DNA of 5,299 bases from an uncultured Taibaiella sp. (GTDB lineage: Bacteria > Bacteroidota > Bacteroidia > Chitinophagales > Chitinophagaceae), in NCBI GenBank assembly GCA_937871155.1, contig CALMXV010000115.1:1-5299 (forward strand). Reading direction: 5' to 3'. This document shows positions 1-5,299 of this stretch, one piece after another. The stretch's first letter is position 1. Every line of letters begins with the position of its first letter. A program made the position numbers and the translations under genes. A model generated the notes under the pieces. The model was not told where the DNA came from and ran no database searches. It saw only the letters and a list, made by a program, of their open reading frames with translations.

Positions 1-7
1 CAAGGTT

Positions 8-1783
8 TCAAGTAGGCATCCAGTTATAAAACAAAGCACCTTCTGCATGTAGTTGTAGATAGTCAGCATATTTTACTGTTGTATCCGCAGAAACATTTAT
101 CAGTTTTACACCAGGCTTAGCATCAATAAAAATACTGTCCGATCCGGTACATCCTAATTGAGGTGTTTGCACCGCCAGAATATAACGATATACACCCGGT
201 ACTGTGGTATAGAAATAAGGCTCTTTCACTAATGGATCTGATAAGGCATAGTTGGGCGACCATACGTAGCTTTCACCCGTCAATGTGGAAGGTTGCACAT
301 CTACTTCTATCTTTAAAGAATCTCCAACACAAAATCCATATTTATCAGGGGTCAAAATATTAACGATAGGAGTGCTTTCCACTGTAGCCGTAAATGACTT
401 AAAAGCATCCGGACAATTTAAGAAAGAGGCTTTAACAGTAAAAGTGGTTGTTTGATCTACTTTAGCTGTAGAAAAGCTATCATTAGGATTGCTAATAATG
501 TTTGAAGGTGACCACTCGTAATTAAAATTACCATCTCCAACTGCATGAAGATTGATTACTTGTCCGCCACACATACCGGTATCATTGTTGAATATTTTGA
601 TTTGCAAGGAATCGTAAATTCTTAACTCAACACTATCTACAGCCGTTTGTGTACAGCAGTTTAGCCTTCTGATAATGATTGTTTCGTAAGGCAGCTCAGG
701 TGCGTTATCAACAGTAGGAATGATTGGGAAAGTCGTATCATATTGTTTGGGAGCTAGCATTACAGTATAGGGAAGGTTGTTATAATCCACCCCATAGGTA
801 GCTGTTCCGCCATAGTCAAAGCATAGTTTCTTTTTTGAATTAGTAGAAGTATCTCTGGTGATAATCATTTTTGCTTCACTACATCCTTCTGCTATATAGC
901 CGCTATCAGTTTTGATGATGTCTGCTAAATTCACTTGAACAGAATCTACACTAAAGCTATTTTCTAACAAGAACACGGCTGACTGGTATCCGGCATCTAC
1001 CACATTGGCAATACCTAATTTCATGTGATATGTACTACAAGGCTCTACCGTAGCTTTTGCTTCTAATACAGTAGTAAAACCTGGCAATCGCACAGATGTT
1101 CCCGTGTTATTGACAAAATAAGCAGGGAACGGAGAACCCGGGCCCATGGCATTACAAGTAGCTATACTATAACCACCTGAAGGCACACCGCTATTGATAC
1201 TATTAATAGTTACGGGAATATTTGTTCCGGGCACCAAGGCAATATTAGTATTATTATATGCCGGTGCTCCTGTAATTAAGAAGCCAAAAACATCATTAAA
1301 TTGTGAACAAGTAAAACTTGGATATTCTTCAGAGCCAAAAACATACTTAAAACTTAATGTTGCTTGTGTGTCGATGTCAGGGATAAAGTCAAACTCTAAA
1401 ACACATGCTGAATACGTTTGGTCGCCACCAATTAAATTGCTTAGTGAGGTGTCTCCCGGTGATGTTACTGAAGTAATTGAAGGGTTTCCACTCCATCCAC
1501 CACCATTTAAGCCGGTATTAGCACCACTAGTGTTTGTAGCTCCGGTAGCTAATATTATACCTCCCGACAAACCTAAATTACTAGGTCCTGTCATATCGAA
1601 AGTGCCATTTGCAGTAGGGTCACAAGTCAATACAGGATTTAAGATGAGTACATTTGCTCCAATAAGTTTATTGACCAATTGTTGGGCTGTTTGATTGTCT
1701 TGTACGTTCATCTGGGCTTGAGATCTTTCCCATAATAGTAATGACAGGGTAATCAGTAAAATTCTAATAAAAATGTGTTTCAT
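8..1783 (-). CDS. Choice-of-anchor L domain secreted/surface protein, probably prematurely ended
   Basis: This is a large exported protein of a family common in Bacteroidota; its molecular role is unknown, with adhesion or cell-surface display a family-level guess. Residues 1-23 form a signal peptide (MKHIFIR, hydrophobic core, then SQAQ). Residues about 25-285 match the choice-of-anchor L domain, with FGSEEYPSFTC at 149-159 and FNDVFGFLITG at 162-172. Residues about 286-395 look Calx-beta-like (GTATYGVDY near 325-333, then a DNAPELPYETIII stretch). Two Ig/PKD-like modules follow, each with a W-x-P motif (YEWSPSNII near 422, YVWSPNYAL near 506). A third module begins near 560 and is cut by TGA right after YNWMPT. 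Family members usually continue to a C-terminal gliding-motility/type IX sorting domain, which is absent here. The ATG at 1783 is directly followed by the signal peptide, so the start is secure. It lies downstream of the groEL terminator and probably has its own promoter, which I could not identify. Confidence 0.85.
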   Translation of the reverse strand: MKHIFIRILLITLSLLLWERSQAQMNVQDNQTAQQLVNKLIGANVLILNPVLTCDPTANGTFDMTGPSNLGLSGGIILATGATNTSGANTGLNGGGWSGNPSITSVTSPGDTSLSNLIGGDQTYSACVLEFDFIPDIDTQATLSFKYVFGSEEYPSFTCSQFNDVFGFLITGAPAYNNTNIALVPGTNIPVTINSINSGVPSGGYSIATCNAMGPGSPFPAYFVNNTGTSVRLPGFTTVLEAKATVEPCSTYHMKLGIANVVDAGYQSAVFLLENSFSVDSVQVNLADIIKTDSGYIAEGCSEAKMIITRDTSTNSKKKLCFDYGGTATYGVDYNNLPYTVMLAPKQYDTTFPIIPTVDNAPELPYETIIIRRLNCCTQTAVDSVELRIYDSLQIKIFNNDTGMCGGQVINLHAVGDGNFNYEWSPSNIISNPNDSFSTAKVDQTTTFTVKASFLNCPDAFKSFTATVESTPIVNILTPDKYGFCVGDSLKIEVDVQPSTLTGESYVWSPNYALSDPLVKEPYFYTTVPGVYRYILAVQTPQLGCTGSDSIFIDAKPGVKLINVSADTTVKYADYLQLHAEGALFYNWMPT

Positions 1784-1853
1784 AAAATATGTTCAATGAT
1801 TTGTAAAGACATGAAAAAGATTGGGGCAGTTGGTGAAAATGGGTACTAAGATA

Positions 1854-1888
1854 AAAAAGCATCTACAAATTTAATGTAGATGCTTTTT
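1854..1888 (-). terminator. Rho-independent terminator of the groES-groEL operon
   Basis: A perfect inverted repeat pairs GCATCTACA (1859-1867) with TGTAGATGC (1875-1883) around a 7-base loop. Flanking A5 (1854-1858) and T5 (1884-1888) extend the stem to 14 base pairs. Read on the minus strand, the hairpin is followed by a run of six T (complement of 1853-1858), as expected for an intrinsic terminator about 75 bases past the groEL stop. The T-run on the other strand means it could also terminate plus-strand transcripts, but no plus-strand gene ends here. Confidence 0.88.
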
Positions 1889-1906
1889 AAAATATTAATC
1901 TGTATC

Positions 1907-1957
1907 TAAAAGCCTAGGACTTCATTTACTAAATATCCTGTATGAAAGTGGCTTTTA
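1907..1957 (-). other. Imperfect hairpin just after the groEL stop
   Basis: TAAAAGCC (1907-1914) is complementary to GGCTTTTA (1950-1957). Inside it, ACTTCAT (1919-1925) pairs with ATGAAAGT (1942-1949) with one bulged base, leaving a 16-base loop. The hairpin starts 4 bases after the groEL stop codon. It lacks a good T-run on the minus strand, so it is more likely a 3'-end stabilising structure or an auxiliary terminator to the stronger hairpin at 1854-1888. Function is inferred from structure only. Confidence 0.45.
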
Positions 1958-1961
1958 AAAA

Positions 1962-3605
<1,644 letters not shown>

Positions 3606-3633
3606 TTAATTTTTTGCCTCTATCTGTAGAAGC

Positions 3634-3664
3634 TGTCTTTTTTAATTTTATTTGTCTTTTTTAA
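3634..3664. repeat. 12-base direct repeat in the groES-groEL spacer
   Basis: TGTCTTTTTTAA occurs at 3634-3645 and again, identically, at 3653-3664, a period of 19 bases. Both copies lie in the A/T-rich untranslated spacer between groES and groEL, so on the transcript they read as two UUAAAAAAGACA elements 35 to 66 bases ahead of the groEL start. Low sequence complexity may explain part of the match, but the shared GTC/GAC block makes it more than a plain T-run. No function is known to me. Confidence 0.5.
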
Positions 3665-3709
3665 GAATAGTTTTTGGAAAGGGAAATACTATTCCATCCC
3701 TATGGACGC

Positions 3710-3991
3710 TTATACGATAGCTAGGATATCAGATTCGCGCATGATCAAATAATCTTTACCTTCAAAGCTGATTTCTGTTCCGGCATATTTGCTATACAAA
3801 ACGGTATCACCTGATTTAACGGTAATGGGTTCGTCTTTTTTACCAGGACCAGCGGCTACTACGATGCCACGTTGTGGTTTTTCCTTTGCAGTATCAGGGA
3901 TAATGATGCCACCAGCAGTTTTTTCTTCTGCTGCTGCGGGCTGCACAAGTACTCTGTCATGAAGCGGAGTAATATTTACTGTATTCGCCAT
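3710..3991 (-). CDS. groES: Co-chaperonin GroES (Hsp10)
   Basis: This is the 10 kDa lid of the chaperonin: a heptameric ring that caps GroEL and closes the folding chamber in the cytoplasm. The 93-residue length is normal. The N-terminal signature [12 protein letters not shown] (7-18) is clear, followed by the mobile loop at about 22-42, which contains the hydrophobic GGIIIP contact with GroEL. The VVAAGPG turn (44-50), the [14 protein letters not shown] strand (61-74) and the closing [12 protein letters not shown] also match the family. The ATG at 3991 is the only sensible start, because the signature begins within six residues. It is the first gene of the operon with groEL, and the 214-base divergent region upstream should hold its promoter. 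No CIRCE operator is present there, so HrcA-type control is not supported. Confidence 0.98.
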   Translation of the reverse strand: MANTVNITPLHDRVLVQPAAAEEKTAGGIIIPDTAKEKPQRGIVVAAGPGKKDEPITVKSGDTVLYSKYAGTEISFEGKDYLIMRESDILAIV

Positions 3992-4078
3992 TTTTATTGT
4001 GTTTTAAAAATTTAAAATTGATTTGTTGCTTTGTTTTATCAGCAATTGTGCCAATGCGTTAATTAGGACAGAATTGCA

Positions 4079-4112
4079 GAAATCTAAAAATCAGACTGTC
4101 AATGAATGTCAA
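4079..4112 (-). promoter_or_regulatory. Candidate Bacteroidota-type promoter for groES-groEL
   Basis: On the minus strand, TTG (4112-4110, within ATTGACA) is followed after 23 bases by TAGATTTC (4086-4079), one base off the TAnnTTTG -7 consensus. The spacer is at the long end of the accepted range. Transcription would begin near 4072, giving a leader of roughly 80 bases before groES. This is a pattern match only; an alternative promoter within the same region cannot be excluded. Confidence 0.4.
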
Positions 4113-4142
4113 TATTTCACGTAAAGACTTAATCGTTGTCAA
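4097..4142 (-). repeat. Three phased TTGACA motifs in the divergent promoter region
   Basis: Read on the minus strand, TTGACA occurs at 4142-4137, 4112-4107 and 4102-4097. The start-to-start distances are 30 and 10 bases, close to whole helical turns. The two proximal copies share a longer core, ATTGACA. The distal copy overlaps the predicted -33 element of the plus-strand gene, and the middle copy supplies the candidate -33 element of groES. They could be sigma-factor contacts or sites for a regulator acting on both promoters; the sequence does not decide between these. Confidence 0.45.
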
Positions 4143-4166
4143 GTGTTTTTTTAACAATTAGCTTTC
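4136..4166 (+). promoter_or_regulatory. Candidate Bacteroidota-type promoter for the 4206 gene
   Basis: TTG (4136-4138) is followed after 20 bases by TAGCTTTC (4159-4166), which matches the Bacteroidota -33/-7 promoter (TTG, 17-23 bases, TAnnTTTG) in all but the last base. The start of transcription would be near 4173, leaving a leader of about 33 bases before the ATG at 4206. A second partial -7-like match (TAATTTTC, 4188-4195) has no partner TTG at the right distance. Confidence 0.55.
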
Positions 4167-4205
4167 ATGGATTAATAAAACCTATTGTAATTTTCAACCG
4201 ATTTT

Positions 4206-4922
4206 ATGCGTTGGCTAAGTTTTATACTATTCTTTCTTTTTTTCTTTTCCGGAAAAGCTGCAACTATTATCGGAGAAGTATCCGATAGAGCATCCAACCA
4301 ACCGATTGCAGGTGTTTCCATTCAAAATATCCATTCCGGTGTACGAATCCTATCAGATAGTAATGGGAAATTTAATTTGGAGGGTACCGGCGATGATTTA
4401 ATAGAATTTATTATGCCGGGCTATGAGACTACTCGTTTTAGAGTACCCAAAGGGCAGCTACCTGTTTATTTCAAAATTACATTGCATAAAGAACGTACTG
4501 CCTTACCCGATTACACACCTGACGGGCTTTATGCAGCTTATTTAAAAGATAGTATTAAGTATAACGAGCTTTATAAATCAGCTATCAACTTTGAAAAGCT
4601 TACGGGATTAGATGTGATTAGACATCCATTTAGTGCCATGAGTAAGCGTAATCGTCAAATCTGGGCATTCCAAAAAGAGTTTGCCTATTTCCAAAAGGAA
4701 AAATTTATTGACCTCACGTTTAATGCAGCCATAGTAAGCAACCTTACCGGACTTGAAGGAGATAGTTTAACTTACTATATGCGCCGCTTCCGACCAAGCC
4801 ATGAACAATTGCATCAAATGACAGAGTATAGCTTCTACCAATATATTCGTCAAAATGCTACTTTTTATAGAACGGGTGTACGGTCGGATTATAAACCAGA
4901 TGTGATTCGTTCCCCTTATTAA
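4206..4922 (+). CDS. Secreted protein with carboxypeptidase-regulatory-like domain, function unknown
   Basis: This is an exported 238-residue protein of a kind widespread in Bacteroidota; its function is not known. Residues 1-19 are a signal peptide (MRW, then a Phe/Leu-rich core, ending GKAA), implying export to the periplasm or outer membrane. Residues about 20-95 match the carboxypeptidase-D regulatory-like beta-sandwich also found at the N-terminus of TonB-dependent SusC-type receptors: IIGEVSD, PIAGVSIQN, SDSNGKFNL and IEFIMPGYETTRF mark its strands. The C-terminal part (about 105-222) is charged and aromatic and carries FIDLTFNAAIVSNLTGLEGD and YYMRRFRPSHEQL, a pattern I recall from other Bacteroidota proteins of this type. 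No TonB plug or barrel follows, so it is not a receptor. The ATG at 4206 puts the signal peptide at the very start and fits the promoter upstream. It is divergent from groES and convergent with pheS, which suggests a stand-alone transcript. Confidence 0.85.
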   Translation: MRWLSFILFFLFFFSGKAATIIGEVSDRASNQPIAGVSIQNIHSGVRILSDSNGKFNLEGTGDDLIEFIMPGYETTRFRVPKGQLPVYFKITLHKERTALPDYTPDGLYAAYLKDSIKYNELYKSAINFEKLTGLDVIRHPFSAMSKRNRQIWAFQKEFAYFQKEKFIDLTFNAAIVSNLTGLEGDSLTYYMRRFRPSHEQLHQMTEYSFYQYIRQNATFYRTGVRSDYKPDVIRSPY

Positions 4923-4959
4923 TTGTTGCTATAAGTTTTACGTTTGAAAAAAATGATGG

Positions 4960-5299
<340 letters not shown>

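Noticed and set aside
8..10. Recoding of TGA as glycine (as in Gracilibacteria/SR1)
   Set aside because: GGA would fit the motif, but the rest of the window points to Bacteroidota, which use TGA as stop, and no other in-frame TGA occurs in the conserved genes here.
163..363. Short plus-strand open frame of 66 codons
   Set aside because: It is antisense to the anchor-L modules, with no family resemblance.
1194..1694. Plus-strand open frame of 166 codons antisense to the anchor-L gene
   Set aside because: It lies wholly opposite a gene with clear domains and a signal peptide, its translation shows no recognisable domain, and it has no promoter or leader evidence.
4026..4045. TTGCT/AGCAA inverted repeat in the predicted groES leader, as a possible RNA thermometer
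   Set aside because: The stem is only 5 base pairs around a 10-base loop, is not near the start codon, and does not hide a ribosome binding site.
4041..4054. Sigma-54-like TTGGCAC...TTGC on the minus strand upstream of groES
   Set aside because: The two halves are separated by 2 bases where sigma-54 promoters need 5, so the -24/-12 spacing is wrong.
4923..4959. Possible shared terminator between the convergent 4206 gene and pheS
   Set aside because: There is a run of seven T on the minus strand, but only a weak 5-base stem with a long loop nearby; not enough to call a terminator.

Overview
The window looks like chromosomal DNA from a member of the Bacteroidota, probably Chitinophagia- or Sphingobacteriia-like, although the exact lineage is inference. 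Three things point there. The GroEL has a short Gly/Met tail in the style of that phylum. One gene encodes a large secreted 'choice-of-anchor L' protein with repeated Ig/PKD-like modules, a family common in gliding and type IX-secreting Bacteroidota, and another encodes a secreted protein with a carboxypeptidase-regulatory-like domain. The upstream regions are A/T-rich, lack Shine-Dalgarno sequences, and contain sequences resembling the Bacteroidota promoter (TTG, a 17-23 base spacer, then TAnnTTTG).

Layout from left to right. Positions 8-1783 (minus) hold a 591-residue choice-of-anchor L surface or secreted protein. It stops abruptly inside its third Ig/PKD-like module, 7 bases from the window edge. 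Positions 1784-1961 hold a strong hairpin terminator (1854-1888) and a second imperfect hairpin (1907-1957), both downstream of groEL. Positions 1962-3599 (minus) are groEL and 3710-3991 (minus) are groES, so the operon reads groES then groEL with a 109-110 base spacer that carries a 12-base direct repeat. Positions 3992-4205 form a divergent promoter region between groES and the next gene. It has a good promoter candidate for the plus-strand gene, a weaker one for groES, and three TTGACA motifs spaced 10 and 30 bases apart. Positions 4206-4922 (plus) encode a 238-residue secreted protein with a carboxypeptidase-regulatory-like domain and no known function. Positions 4960-5299 (minus) are the C-terminal 112 codons of pheS, convergent with the preceding gene and running off the right edge.

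groES and groEL together make the GroEL/ES folding chamber. pheS belongs to translation and is an unrelated neighbour. The two envelope or secreted proteins are not obviously linked to the chaperonin. I see no mobile element, CRISPR array, RNA gene or new multi-gene system. The most useful second-look item is the premature TGA in the anchor-L gene. It falls exactly where two earlier modules of the same protein continue through a W-x-P-x3-(I/L) motif, so a nonsense mutation, a 1-base insertion or a sequencing error is likely.
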